Below, piece by piece: positions 15,438 through 26,199 of a stretch of 64,000 bases of DNA; within the stretch, counting starts at the first letter, position 1; every line of letters begins with the position of its first letter. Under the pieces are notes generated by a model, which searched no databases, had not been told where the DNA came from, and worked only from the letters and a program-made list of their open reading frames with translations. The position numbers and the translations under genes were made by a program. The DNA comes from Streptomyces venezuelae ATCC 10712 (GTDB lineage: Bacteria > Actinomycetota > Actinomycetes > Streptomycetales > Streptomycetaceae), in the NCBI RefSeq assembly GCF_008639165.1, contig NZ_CP029197.1:6886001-6950000 (forward strand). The letters are read 5' to 3'.

Positions 15438-16764
15438 GGAGGTCCGGGGTCCGGACACGACGGCGCTCGACGAGGTGGTCACCTTCACCTCCGAGCTCAT
15501 CCGCATCGACACCACCAACCGGGGCGGCGGCGACTGCCGCGAGCGCCCCGCCGCCGAGTACGCGGCCGAGCGGCTCGCCGCCGCCGGGATCGAGCCCACC
15601 CTCCTGGAGCGGGCCCCCGGCCGCACCAATGTGGTGGCGCGCATCCCCGGCACCGACCCGACGGCCGACGCGCTCCTGGTCCACGGCCATCTGGACGTCG
15701 TGCCCGCCGACCCCGCCGAATGGAGCGTCCACCCCTTCTCCGGCGAGGTCCGCGACGGAGTCGTCTGGGGCCGCGGCGCCGTCGACATGAAGAACATGGA
15801 CGCGATGGTCCTGGCCGTCGTCCGCTCCTGGGCCCGGCAGGGCGTCCGGCCGCGCCGCGACATCGTCCTCGCCTACACCGCCGACGAGGAGGCGAGCGCC
15901 GAGGACGGTTCGGGTTTCCTCGCCGACCGGCACGCCGCGCTCTTCGAGGGCTGCACCGAGGGCATCAGCGAGTCCGGGGCGTTCAGTTTCCACCCGCAGC
16001 CCGGCACCACCCTCTACCCGATCGCCGCGGGGGAGCGGGGCACCGCCTGGCTGAAACTGACCGCCCACGGCCGGGCGGGCCACGGCTCCAAGGTGAACAC
16101 GGCCAACGCCGTCACCCGGCTCGCCGACGCCGTCGCCCGGATCGGCTCGCACACCTGGCCGGTCCGCCTCACCGCGACCGTCCGCGCCGCCCTCGCCGAA
16201 CTCGCCGCCGTGTACGGCCTCGACGTCGACACCAGCGGGCCCGTCGTCGATGTGGACCTCCTCCTCGACAAGCTCGGCCCCGCCGCGGCCCTCGTCGAAC
16301 CCACCCTCCGCAACAGCACCAACCCGACGATGCTCGACGCCGGGTACAAGGTGAACGTGATCCCCGGCCAGGCCGTCGCCCACATCGACGGGCGGACCCT
16401 GCCGGGCACCGACGAGGAGTTCGCCGCCACCATGGACGAGCTCACCGGACCGCACGTCGAGTGGGAGTTCCACCACCGCGAGGTGGCCCTGGAAGCCCCC
16501 GTCGACTCGCCGACGTTCGCCAAGATGAAGGCCGCCGTCGAGCGCTTCGACCCCGAAGGGCACGTCGTGCCGTTCACCATGTCCGGCGGCACCGACGCCA
16601 AGCAGTTCTCCCGGCTAGGCATCACCGGATACGGCTTCTCGCCGCTCCGGCTGCCCCCCGGTCTGGACTATGGTGCCCTCTTCCACGGCGTCGACGAACG
16701 CGTACCCGTGGACGCCCTGCACTTCGGTGTCCGGGTGCTCGACCACTATCTGAGGTCCGCCTAG
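15430..16764 (+). CDS. M20/M25/M40 family metallohydrolase
   Basis: A 444-aa di-zinc hydrolase of the ArgE/DapE/CPG2 type. Metal-binding residues are visible: His87 and Asp89 (HGHLDVVP), Asp119 (GRGAVDMKNMD) and the DEE pair Glu153/154 (YTADEEAS). The lid/dimerisation domain spans about residues 190-310, and the C-terminal catalytic part contains MSGGTDAKQFSRLGITGYGFSPL. Members cleave amide bonds of N-acyl amino acids or dipeptides. GAGGAG lies 4 nt before the ATG, inside the end of the M55 gene. It is cytosolic, with no signal peptide. It is followed after 24 bp by the S9 gene. The exact substrate is unknown. Confidence 0.92.
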   Translation: MAEEVRGPDTTALDEVVTFTSELIRIDTTNRGGGDCRERPAAEYAAERLAAAGIEPTLLERAPGRTNVVARIPGTDPTADALLVHGHLDVVPADPAEWSVHPFSGEVRDGVVWGRGAVDMKNMDAMVLAVVRSWARQGVRPRRDIVLAYTADEEASAEDGSGFLADRHAALFEGCTEGISESGAFSFHPQPGTTLYPIAAGERGTAWLKLTAHGRAGHGSKVNTANAVTRLADAVARIGSHTWPVRLTATVRAALAELAAVYGLDVDTSGPVVDVDLLLDKLGPAAALVEPTLRNSTNPTMLDAGYKVNVIPGQAVAHIDGRTLPGTDEEFAATMDELTGPHVEWEFHHREVALEAPVDSPTFAKMKAAVERFDPEGHVVPFTMSGGTDAKQFSRLGITGYGFSPLRLPPGLDYGALFHGVDERVPVDALHFGVRVLDHYLRSA

Positions 16765-16788
16765 GACCGCGTGACAGGGGGAGTTGGG

Positions 16789-18788
<2,000 letters not shown>

Positions 18789-18792
<4 letters not shown>

Positions 18793-19787
18793 CCGCGCCC
18801 GATCCCGCGCCCGAACCCGCGCCCACCGGGGGCCACGGCGAGGCGGCGGCCCGGCCGCACGTCGGACCGCTGACCCGGCCCGAGCGGCTGCGCCCCGGCG
18901 CCCGGGTCGCCGTCGTCGCCCCCAGCGGGCCCGTCCCCGAGGAGCGGCTGAGGGCCGGGCTCGACGTCCTGCGCGGCTGGGACCTCGATCCGGTCGTCGC
19001 CCCGCACGTCCTGGACACCCACCCCACCCTCGGCCATCTCGCGGGCGCCGACCGCGACCGGGCCAGGGACCTGACCGAGGCCTGGTGCGACCCCACGGTC
19101 TCCGCCGTCCTCTGCGCGCGCGGCGGATTCGGGGCACAGCGCATGGTCGACCTCGTCGACTGGCGGGCGATCCGGGAGGCCGGCCCCAAGGCGTTCGTCG
19201 GGTACAGCGACGTCACCGCCCTGCACGAGGCCCTCGCCGTCCGGGCGGGGTTCGCCACCCTGCACGGCCCGATGGTCGCCGCGGGGACCTTCCTCTCGGA
19301 CCCGCGGACCCGGGAGTCGCTGCGCGCCACCCTGTTCGAGCCGGAATCGGTCCTGACCCTCGGCCTGGAGACGGCACGGGCCCTGGTGCCGGGGCGGGCC
19401 CGGGGCGTCACCTTCGGCGGCTGCGTCAGCCTCCTCGCCGCCGACCTCGGCACCCGGCACGGCAGACCGTCCGCCCGGGGCGGGCTGCTGCTCATTGAGG
19501 ACGTGGGGGAGGAGCCGTACCGACTCGACCGCATCCTCACCCAACTCCTGCGCTCCGGACACCTCGACGGGGTCGCGGGCATCGGGCTCGGCTCCTGGGT
19601 GGAGTGCGGCCCCTACGAGGAGGTACGCGCCGTCCTCGTCGACCGCCTCGGCGGCCTCGGGGTGCCGGTCGTGGAGGAGATGGGCTTCGGCCACAGCGAG
19701 ACGGCGCTGACCATGCCCCTCGGGATCAGCGGCACCCTCGACGCGGAGCGGGGCACCCTCACCCTCGACGTACCCGCCCTGCGCTGA
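18789..19787 (+). CDS. S66 family LD-carboxypeptidase (LdcA/MccF type)
   Basis: A 332-aa serine peptidase. Residues about 1-35 are a Pro/Ala-rich leader, followed by the family start (ARVAVVAPSGPVPEERL). The nucleophile is Ser140 in VGYSDVTAL. The acidic and histidine partners lie in LLLIEDVGEEPYRLDR and GFGHSETALTMPLG. Family members cut the L,D bond between meso-diaminopimelate and D-Ala in muropeptides, or inactivate microcin C-like peptidyl-nucleotides (MccF). The GTG start overlaps the S9 stop (GTGA). No signal sequence is seen, so it is cytoplasmic, consistent with murein recycling or self-protection. It closes the peptidase operon. Confidence 0.9.
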
Positions 19788-19831
19788 GGCGCCGGGCGGG
19801 CCGGCCCCCGGGCCCCGTCTTCACCGAATCT

Positions 19832-19863
19832 CCGTCAACAACCTTCGTCCGGAGCGTTGACGG
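19832..19863. promoter_or_regulatory. Inverted repeat 1 upstream of the CocE-like gene
   Basis: CCGTCAAC (19832-19839) and GTTGACGG (19856-19863) are perfect complements with a 16-nt spacer. It is either the operon terminator for the S66 gene (stop at 19787) or the first of three dyads before the hydrolase. Confidence 0.45.
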
Positions 19864-19867
19864 GCTC

Positions 19868-19879
19868 TGACACGTGTCA
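19868..19879. promoter_or_regulatory. Perfect palindrome TGACACGTGTCA
   Basis: A 12-bp perfect palindrome 80 bp before the CocE-like start, typical of a homodimeric repressor site. The cognate regulator is not adjacent. Confidence 0.5.
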
Positions 19880-19901
19880 CAGCATGGGCGCTGCCCAGGT
19901 A

Positions 19902-19917
19902 CCTACCAGTCGGTAGG
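19902..19917. promoter_or_regulatory. TetR-like dyad CCTACC-N4-GGTAGG
   Basis: A 6-bp perfect dyad with a 4-nt spacer, 42 bp before the start codon. Its form resembles TetR-family operators with a TACC/GGTA core. No tetR gene is in the window. Confidence 0.45.
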
Positions 19918-19959
19918 CGACTGGGTCCCCCCGGTGTCGTCCTCAGCATGGAGGTCCCT

Positions 19960-21738
19960 GTGTCCCGTGCCGTGCCCCGATCCCGCAAGGTCCTCGCGCT
20001 CGTGGCCGGCGCGGCCGCGCTCGCCGCGCCCCTGGCGCTCGCCGCCCCCGCGAGCGGCGCCGAGACCGCCGCCGGCGCCTACACCGTGACCCCGCTGCGG
20101 TTCACCGTCCAGGCGGGCGGCCGGAGTTGTGCCGTCGACGCCGACCTCTACCGGCCGGCCGGAGTGGACGCCGAGCACCCCGCGCCCGCCGTCCTCGCCA
20201 CGAACGGCTTCGGCGGCAGCAAGAACGACGGCTCCACCGACGCCATCGGCAAGGCCTTCGCCGAGCGCGGCTACGTGGGCCTCGTCTACTCGGGCCTCGG
20301 CTTCGGCAAGTCCGGCTGCCTGATATCGCTCGACGCTCCGGAGACCGACGGCCGCGCCGCCGCCCGGCTCGTCGACTTCCTCGCCGGCGCCCTGGCCGCC
20401 GACGACGGCACCCGCGCCGACTTCGTCACCCGCGACGGCGCCGGCGACCCGCGCGTCGGCATGATCGGCGGCTCGTACGGCGGCGCGGTGCAGCTCGCCA
20501 CCGCCTCCGTCGACCCCCGCGTCGACGCCCTCGTCCCGCTCATCACCTGGAACGACCTCGCGTACTCCCTCGCCCCCAACGCCGCCGACCGCGACACCCC
20601 GGGCGTCTTCAAATGGCAGTGGGCCAACGGGTTCTATCTGATGGGCGAGGGTCAGCCGCTCCTCGTCCCCTCCCTCGACCCCAGCCGGATCAACTCGCTC
20701 GGCTGTCTGCATTTCGTCACGGACGCCTGCGACACCGTGCGGCTCCTCAACTCCGGCCGCTACCCGAAGGCCGCGACCGACAAGATGCTCGCCTACGCCC
20801 GCAGCGTCTCCCCGGTCTCGTACGTCGACCGGATCACCGCCCCCACGCTCCTCGTCCAGGGCCAGGCCGACACCCTGTTCAACCTCAACGAGGCACGGGC
20901 CACCTACGACCGGCTGCGCGAGCGCGGCGTCGACACCCGGATGATCTGGCAGTCCTGGGGTCACAGCGGCGGTCAGAAGCCCGGCGAACTCGACCTGGGG
21001 CAGGGTAACCTGGAGAGCAGCTACGTCGGGCAGCGGATCCTCGGATGGTTCGACCGGTACCTGCGGAAGAACACGGCCGCGGACACCGGCCCGGCCTTCG
21101 CCTGGTACCGCGAAGGGCAGAGCGGCTACGGCACGGCCGACGGCGTCCCCGCGCTCAGCCAGCGCCTGTACCTCTCCGGCGACGGCAAGCTCGTCGACAA
21201 CCGCGCCAAGGTCGCCGAGGGGTCCCGCCGGTACAGCAACTGGCTGGTCCCGACGAGCCATTCGGAGTCCTCGCTCGCCGGGACGATCGGACTGCCCGAC
21301 CCCCGGCCGTACGACACCCCGGGGACCTACCTCGGCTGGACCACCGCCCCGCTCACCGCCCCCGTCGACCTCGTCGGCGCCCCGAAGGCCACCCTGAAGG
21401 TGGACTCCCCGGCGGCCGAGCGGGTCCAGGACTCCGGCGACGCCGCCGACAAGCTGGTGCTCTTCGCCAAGCTCTACGACGTCGCCCCCGACGGCACGAA
21501 GACCCTGGTCAACCGGCTCGTGGCGCCGGTGCGGGTGCCCGATGTCACCCGCCCCTTCACCGTCGAACTGCCCGCCGTCGTCCACCGCTACGAGACCGGC
21601 CACCGGCTGGAGCTGGTGATCGCCGCGAGCGACACGGCGTACTCCGGCAACCGAGGAGTCAAGCCGGTGACCGTCGCCAGCACCCCCGACGACACCGGGA
21701 CCCTCGAACTGCCCCTGGTCCAGGGCACGGTGGGCTGA
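19960..21738 (+). CDS. Secreted CocE/NonD (X-Pro dipeptidyl-peptidase-like, S15) hydrolase
   Basis: A 592-aa secreted serine hydrolase. Residues 1-38 are a signal peptide (VPRSRKVLALVAGAAALAAP, cleavage near ASGAE). The alpha/beta-hydrolase core includes NGFGGSKNDGS, the nucleophile elbow GGSYGGAV (Ser172), an acid in QGQADTLFN and His in WGHSGGQ. Residues about 390-590 form the jelly-roll C-terminal domain of X-Pro dipeptidyl-peptidases. Members hydrolyse Xaa-Pro peptides, esters or acylated antibiotics. GTG at 19960 is preferred, because GGAGG (19950-19954) sits 5 nt before it; the in-frame ATG at 19948 overlaps that site. Three dyads upstream suggest repressor control. It converges on the adenosine deaminase gene. 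Confidence 0.88.
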   Translation: MSRAVPRSRKVLALVAGAAALAAPLALAAPASGAETAAGAYTVTPLRFTVQAGGRSCAVDADLYRPAGVDAEHPAPAVLATNGFGGSKNDGSTDAIGKAFAERGYVGLVYSGLGFGKSGCLISLDAPETDGRAAARLVDFLAGALAADDGTRADFVTRDGAGDPRVGMIGGSYGGAVQLATASVDPRVDALVPLITWNDLAYSLAPNAADRDTPGVFKWQWANGFYLMGEGQPLLVPSLDPSRINSLGCLHFVTDACDTVRLLNSGRYPKAATDKMLAYARSVSPVSYVDRITAPTLLVQGQADTLFNLNEARATYDRLRERGVDTRMIWQSWGHSGGQKPGELDLGQGNLESSYVGQRILGWFDRYLRKNTAADTGPAFAWYREGQSGYGTADGVPALSQRLYLSGDGKLVDNRAKVAEGSRRYSNWLVPTSHSESSLAGTIGLPDPRPYDTPGTYLGWTTAPLTAPVDLVGAPKATLKVDSPAAERVQDSGDAADKLVLFAKLYDVAPDGTKTLVNRLVAPVRVPDVTRPFTVELPAVVHRYETGHRLELVIAASDTAYSGNRGVKPVTVASTPDDTGTLELPLVQGTVG

Positions 21739-21763
21739 CCCGCCGTCGCCCGGACCGGCGCGG

Positions 21764-22852
21764 TCAGAGCGCCGCGTACCCCGGGCGGACGACCTCGTCG
21801 ATCAGCCGCTGCCGCTCCGGCAGCGGCAGGAAGGCGGCCTCCAGGGCGGCGACCGTGAACTCCTCGAACACCTCGGGGCCGTACCCGAAGGCGTCCACCA
21901 TGTGCTGGAACTCCTCGCTCATGGTGGTGCCGGAGACCAGCCGGTTGTCGGTGTTGAGCGTGATCCGGAAGCCCAGGCGGCGCAGCTCGTCGATCGGGTG
22001 CGAGGCGTAGTCCTTCGCGGCGCCGGTCTGGAGGTTGGAGGTCGGGCAGACCTCCAGGGCGATCCGGTTGTCCCGGACGTACGAGGCCAGCCGGCCCAGC
22101 GTGCCGTCCTCGGCGATGTCGTCCGTGATCCGCACGCCGTGGCCGATCCGCTCGGTGCCGCAGACCTGCACGGCCTCGTGGATCGACTCCGCGCCGACGG
22201 CCTCGCCCGCGTGGATCGTGAAGTGGCAGTTCTCCCGCTTCAGGTGCTGGAAGGCGGGGAGGTGGCGGGCCGGCGGGTTGCCTATCTCGCCGCCGGCGAT
22301 GTCGAAGCCGGCCACGCCGTTGTCCCGGTGCGCGACGGTGAGCCGCGCAATCTCCAGGGAGCGGTCGGTGTGGCGCATGCCGGTGAGGAGGGTGCGGACG
22401 GTGATCCGGCCGCCGGCGCGGCGCTCGCCCTCGCGGAAGCCTTCGTTCACGGCCTCGACGACCTCGTCGAGGGTCAGGCCGCCCTCCAGGTGCTGCTCGG
22501 GGGCGTAGCGGATCTCGGCGTAGACGACACCGTCCGCCGCCAGGTCCTCGGCGCACTCGGCCGCGATGCGCGTGAGCGCCCCGCGGGTCTGCATCACCGC
22601 GCAGGTGTGGGCGAAGGTCTCCAGGTAGCGCTCGAGCGAGCCGGAGTCGGCGGCGTCGCGGAACCAGACCGCGAGCGCGGCCGGGTCCTCGGTCGGCAGC
22701 GCGGTGTAGCCGCACTCCCGTGCCAGCTCGACGATGGTCGCGGCGCGCAGCCCGCCGTCGAGGTGGTCGTGGAGGACGGCCTTGGGGGCCCGGCGGATCC
22801 ACTCGGAGACGGTGGCGGCGGCAGGCGTGGCAGGGTTGTCAGACAAGTGCAT
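21764..22852 (-). CDS. add: Adenosine deaminase
   Basis: A 362-aa purine deaminase converting adenosine (and usually 2'-deoxyadenosine) to inosine in the cytosol. All zinc and catalytic signatures are present: LHDHLDGG near residue 27, FDIAGGEIG, the HAGE motif (HFTIHAGEAVGAES), RIGHGVRI, EVCPTSN and a terminal NTDNR. Length fits the family. The ATG has no Shine-Dalgarno sequence, but TACACT, a good -10 hexamer, ends 8 nt upstream, so the transcript is probably leaderless. Codons 3-6 form a GTTGTC-W-GACAAG dyad that recurs before the GntR gene at 26216. The function is firm; GntR control is inference. Confidence 0.95.
   Translation of the reverse strand: MHLSDNPATPAAATVSEWIRRAPKAVLHDHLDGGLRAATIVELARECGYTALPTEDPAALAVWFRDAADSGSLERYLETFAHTCAVMQTRGALTRIAAECAEDLAADGVVYAEIRYAPEQHLEGGLTLDEVVEAVNEGFREGERRAGGRITVRTLLTGMRHTDRSLEIARLTVAHRDNGVAGFDIAGGEIGNPPARHLPAFQHLKRENCHFTIHAGEAVGAESIHEAVQVCGTERIGHGVRITDDIAEDGTLGRLASYVRDNRIALEVCPTSNLQTGAAKDYASHPIDELRRLGFRITLNTDNRLVSGTTMSEEFQHMVDAFGYGPEVFEEFTVAALEAAFLPLPERQRLIDEVVRPGYAAL
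22835..22848. promoter_or_regulatory. GntR-like operator at the start of the adenosine deaminase gene
   Basis: GTTGTCAGACAAGT contains the perfect dyad TTGTC-A-GACAA (22836-22846). Read on the minus strand, ACTTGTCTGACAAC is identical over 14 nt to the sequence before the GntR gene. It covers codons 2-6 of add, i.e. about +4 to +18 of a leaderless transcript. Confidence 0.55.
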
Positions 22853-22860
22853 GGCGGGGA

Positions 22861-22866
22861 AGTGTA
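22861..22866 (-). promoter_or_regulatory. -10 element (TACACT) of a probable leaderless add promoter
   Basis: TACACT on the minus strand ends 8 nt before the ATG, placing transcription start at the start codon. There is no ribosome-binding sequence in between. No convincing -35 is visible. Confidence 0.45.
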
Positions 22867-22903
22867 CGCCACGCCGGAGGAGCGCGCTGCGAAGGCCACC
22901 GCG

Positions 22904-23090
22904 CGGCCTGGGCCCCGCCTCCTGCGCGGCCCGCGCCCGCCCCGCCGCACGGCCCGCGCCCGCCTCCGCCGCGCAGCCCGCGCCCGCCCCGCCGCACGGC
23001 CCGAGCCCTGCCCCCGCCGCACGGCCCACGCCCTGCCCCGCCGCGCGGGCGGGCCCTGCCCTGCCCTGCCCCGCCCGGCCCTGACCCCCG
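22904..23090. repeat. Decayed GC-rich tandem repeat in a 303-bp gene-free stretch
   Basis: The gap 22853-23155 between adenosine deaminase and the ene-reductase holds no gene. Most of it is low-complexity DNA in which GCCCGCGCCCGCC and GCCGCACGGCCC recur at roughly 20-27-bp intervals. I see the add promoter at its left end and nothing else. Confidence 0.6.
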
Positions 23091-23155
23091 TCCAGGACCG
23101 GAGCGGCGTCGCGGGCCCCCGCCGACCGCCCGGGCCCCGCAGGCCGACGGCGAGG

Positions 23156-24303
23156 TCAGGAAGCGGCCGGTGCCGGTGCCGGTGCTGACGCCGTGGCCGA
23201 TGCCTCGGTACGGCCGGGAGCGGTCTCCAGCGCCGGGTAGTCGGTGTAGCCGTCCGCCCCGCCCACGTACATCAGTCCCCTGTCCCGCAGGGGATTGAGG
23301 GGCGCGCCGACGCGCAGCCGCTCCACCAGGTCCGGGTTGGCCAGGAACGCGCGGCCGAGGGAGACGAGGTCGGCCCCGGCGGCCAGGAGCCGCTCGACCT
23401 CGTGCCTGCCGCCGTCCGCCGGAAGCGGGCCCGGCCAGGGCAGCGCAGGGTTGGCGATCAGGGTGCCGGCCCAGTGCTTGCGGATGTGCTGGAAGAGGGG
23501 CTCGTCGGGGTCGGCGAAGACGACGTGGAGGTAGCCGAGGCCGCTGTCGGACAGGGCGTCGACGAGCGCCGGGTAGACGTCGTCGGCGTCGTCCTCGTGC
23601 ATGCCGTTGGCGGTCACCCCGGGGGCGATGCGCAGGCCCACCCGGTCGGGGCCGATCGCCTCGGCGACGGCCTCGACCACCTCCCGCACGAACCGGATGC
23701 GGCCCGCCGCAGAGCCGCCGTAGGCGTCGGTGCGGTGGTTCGTGCCCGAGGCCAGGAACTGGTGGAGGAGATAGCCGTTGCCGCCGTGCACCTCGACCCC
23801 GGCGAACCCGGCCTCGTCGGCCCTGCGCGCCCCGGCGGCGAAGTCGTGCACCGTCTCCCGGATGTCCTCGGTGGTCATCTCGCGCGGTACGACGGCGGGC
23901 CGGTGCCCACCGGACGTGAAGATGGTGTCGGGGAGCGCGATCGGGGAGGGGGCGACGGGCGTCAGACCGCCGCTGTTGTCGGGGTGGCCGATGCGCCCGC
24001 CGTGCTGCAGCTGGAGGAACATCCGGCCGCCGGCCTCCCGCACCGCCTCGGTGACCCGACGCAGCCGGCCACGTGTGCGTCGTTGTGGATCGCGGTGATG
24101 TTCGGATACGTCTGCCCCACGGCGTTCGGCGTGGAGGCCTCGGCGATGATCAGCCCCGCGGAGGCCCGCTGCGCGTAGTACTCGGCCATGAGCGGCGTCG
24201 GAACGCCGTCGGCGGAGGCCCGGTTCCGGGTCATCGGGGCCATCACCAGACGGTTGGGGAGCGGCAGTTCGCCGAGCCGGACGCTGTCGAAGACGCTGGT
24301 CAT
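23156..24303 (-). pseudogene. Old Yellow Enzyme-type ene-reductase with a -1 frameshift
   Basis: Two overlapping reading frames together make one 380-aa NemA/OYE-like flavoenzyme, which would reduce alkenes or nitro groups with FMN and NADPH. The first frame (from ATG 24303, after GGGGGAG) gives MTSVFDSVRLGELPLPNR, MAPMTRNRAS and AIHNDAHVAG. The second continues with RRVTEAVREAGGRMFLQLQH, GVEVHGGNGYLLHQF and LVSLGRAFLANPDLV. The break is at about 24060-24064, where the minus strand reads GGCTGCGTCGG; one extra G (GGCTGGCGTCGG) would restore the usual AGWRRVTEA. Everything else is intact, so either the loss is very recent or it is a sequencing error. The gene is divergent from a LysR regulator. 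Confidence 0.82.
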
Positions 24304-24409
24304 GGTGGTTCTCCCCCTCGTACAGGACACCTCGCTCGGTACGCCGGGCGCACCGTCCTCCCGGATGCTCCGGGGGACCCACTCTCGAACGGACCGGCGC
24401 GCCGAACAA

Positions 24410-24429
24410 GATCGATCTCGTCTACGATC
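24410..24429. promoter_or_regulatory. Candidate LysR operator between ene-reductase and lysR
   Basis: GATCG (24410-24414) and CGATC (24425-24429) form a 5-bp dyad with a 10-nt spacer; a T-N11-A pattern lies within it. It is 50 bp before the LysR start in the divergent intergenic region. Confidence 0.42.
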
Positions 24430-24479
24430 GGTGACCCGGACTCACCGGTGGTGGGGGATGTGAGCGACGGAGGCCGGCG

Positions 24480-25370
24480 GTGGAGCGACACGAGATCGAG
24501 GCATTCCTCACGCTGGCCGAGGAGTTGCACTTCCGCCGCACCTCCGAGCGGCTCGGACTGGCCCAGGGGCGGGTCAGCCAGACCATCAAGAAGCTGGAGC
24601 GCCGCTTCGGCGTGGCGCTGTTCGAACGCACCAGCCGGCATGTCGCCCTGACCCCGGCGGGCCGGCAGCTGCGGGACGACCTGCTGCCCGTCCAGGAGCA
24701 GTTGCGGCGGGCCGTCGACCGCGTGAAGGCCGCGGGGCGGGGCGTGACGGAGGTCCTCCACGTCGGCTACTCGAGCCCCATGGTCGCGGAGCTGCTCCTG
24801 AAGGCGGCCGACGTGTTCCGCGCCCGGTGTCCGGGCTGCGAGGTGGAGATCCACGAGGTCCAGCTCTTCGAATCCTTCGGACCGATCAGGAGCGGCCGGC
24901 TGCACCTCCAGGTCAGCGAGGGCCCGGTGGACGAGCCCGACCTCACCCTCGGCCCGGTCCTGTTCTCCGAACGCCGCGTGCTGATGGTCCCCGCCGGCCA
25001 CGCCTTCGCGCGACGCGCGTCGGTGTCCCTGGAGGACCTCGCGGAGACCACGCTCGTCGCCGTCGAGGGGGACCAGCCGCCGTACTGGGTGGACCGCCAC
25101 TATCCCCGGCACACCCCGGGCGGCCGGCCCATCGCGCGGATCTCCACGACGTACTGGACGGAGGTGCTGAACCTCGTCGGCCGCGGGAAGGGCGTCTCGC
25201 CCGCCTGCGAGGGCGCGAGCCGCTACTACGCCCGGCAGGACGTGGCCTGGGTGCCGTTCAGCGACGCGGAGCCCATCGAGTACGGGGCGTTCTGGCCGAC
25301 GGGCACCGAGAACGCCCGGACCCGCGCCTTCACCGACACCGTCCGCGAGGTGGCGGGCGTCACGGCCTAG
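24480..25370 (+). CDS. LysR-family transcriptional regulator
   Basis: A 296-aa LTTR. Residues 1-62 are the winged helix-turn-helix (IEAFLTLAEELHFRRTSERL, GRVSQTIKKLERRFGVALFERTSRHVALTPAG), a linker helix follows, and residues about 92-290 are the periplasmic-binding-like effector domain (LHVGYSSPMVAELLLKAADVF). The GTG start has GGAGG at 6 nt. It is divergent from the frameshifted ene-reductase, which is presumably its target; the ligand may be an electrophile or quinone, unproven. Its TAG stop shares the tetramer CTAG (25367-25370) with the TAG of the converging GntR gene. Confidence 0.92.
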   Translation: MERHEIEAFLTLAEELHFRRTSERLGLAQGRVSQTIKKLERRFGVALFERTSRHVALTPAGRQLRDDLLPVQEQLRRAVDRVKAAGRGVTEVLHVGYSSPMVAELLLKAADVFRARCPGCEVEIHEVQLFESFGPIRSGRLHLQVSEGPVDEPDLTLGPVLFSERRVLMVPAGHAFARRASVSLEDLAETTLVAVEGDQPPYWVDRHYPRHTPGGRPIARISTTYWTEVLNLVGRGKGVSPACEGASRYYARQDVAWVPFSDAEPIEYGAFWPTGTENARTRAFTDTVREVAGVTA

Positions 25371-26161
25371 TGCGACTGGAGCACGGGCAGGGCGGGCGCC
25401 CCCGTCGGGAGCATGTGCTTGGCGGCCAGGACCGGGGTCTCACCCACCCGCACCACCTGGGTGACGAGTACGGCCGGGGTGTCCGCGGGCCGGCCGAGCT
25501 GTTCCCCGCGCCGACGCCCGAGCAGCGTCGCCGTGATGCCGCTGTGGGCGCTCAGGGCCGTCTCGCGCGAGGCTCCGAGCAGGACCGAGAGCATCGAGAC
25601 GGCGGGCCCGGGCCCGCGCACCGCGCCACCCGCGGCCGTCGCCGCCCGGGCCTCCGTGTCCGTCGCCCGCAGGGCCCGCGCGAACTCGGGGTGGACCCGG
25701 TCCAGGAGCTCGTCGGCCGCCGCCCACTCGTGGCTCAGCGCCGCCGCCGTGCCCTCCCCGGTGAGCACCGATTCCCAGAACCGCAGCTCGGCGCGGGCCG
25801 GGGCGAGCAGGTGCTGGGTGGTGAAGTCGGTCGGCTCCTCGACCGTCCGCAACAGCGCCCGCACCCGCAGCGGCGCCCCCGGCCCGATCAGCTCCTCCAG
25901 GGCCTGGACGTGCTCGAAACCGCGCCGGGGCGGCCGGTCGTTGACCGTGCGGCCGACCCCGCGCCGTACGGTCAGGAGCCCGTCCTCCTGGAGCAGCAGC
26001 AGGGCCTCGCGCAGCGCGGGCCTGCTCACCCCAAGCTCCGCCGCGAGCTTCGGCTCGGAGGGCAGCGTGGAGCCCGGGGGATAGGTGCCGTCGTGGACGG
26101 CGTCCGCGATGCGCTCGTAGAGCGCGACGACCGGTCGCCGCCGCTGTCCGCTGACCGCCAC
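25367..26161 (-). CDS. GntR-family regulator with UTRA effector domain (HutC type)
   Basis: A 264-aa repressor-type protein. Residues about 10-75 are the GntR winged helix (VVALYERIADAVHDGTYPPGSTLPSEPKLAAELGVSRPALREALLLLQEDGLLTVRRG is spread across this region), and residues about 95-255 the UTRA ligand domain ending VVRVGETPVLAAKHMLPTG. HutC-type GntR proteins leave their operator upon binding a small metabolite. GTG at 26161 is chosen because GAGGAG lies 5 nt upstream; a longer frame to 26227 would begin inside the operator. A TTGTCTGACAA dyad overlaps a plausible -35, implying autorepression. The same 14-bp sequence lies on the adenosine deaminase start, so purine nucleosides are candidate effectors. 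It overlaps the LysR stop by 4 nt. Confidence 0.9.
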   Translation of the reverse strand: MAVSGQRRRPVVALYERIADAVHDGTYPPGSTLPSEPKLAAELGVSRPALREALLLLQEDGLLTVRRGVGRTVNDRPPRRGFEHVQALEELIGPGAPLRVRALLRTVEEPTDFTTQHLLAPARAELRFWESVLTGEGTAAALSHEWAAADELLDRVHPEFARALRATDTEARAATAAGGAVRGPGPAVSMLSVLLGASRETALSAHSGITATLLGRRRGEQLGRPADTPAVLVTQVVRVGETPVLAAKHMLPTGAPALPVLQSH

Positions 26162-26199
26162 GGCCGCTCCTCGCCTCGTCTCCGCCGGTGTCCGGGACC

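Noticed and set aside
25367..25370. Shared CTAG tetramer at the converging LysR/GntR stops
   Set aside because: CTAG is self-complementary, so two TAG stops meeting there is a simple consequence of tight packing and needs no special explanation.
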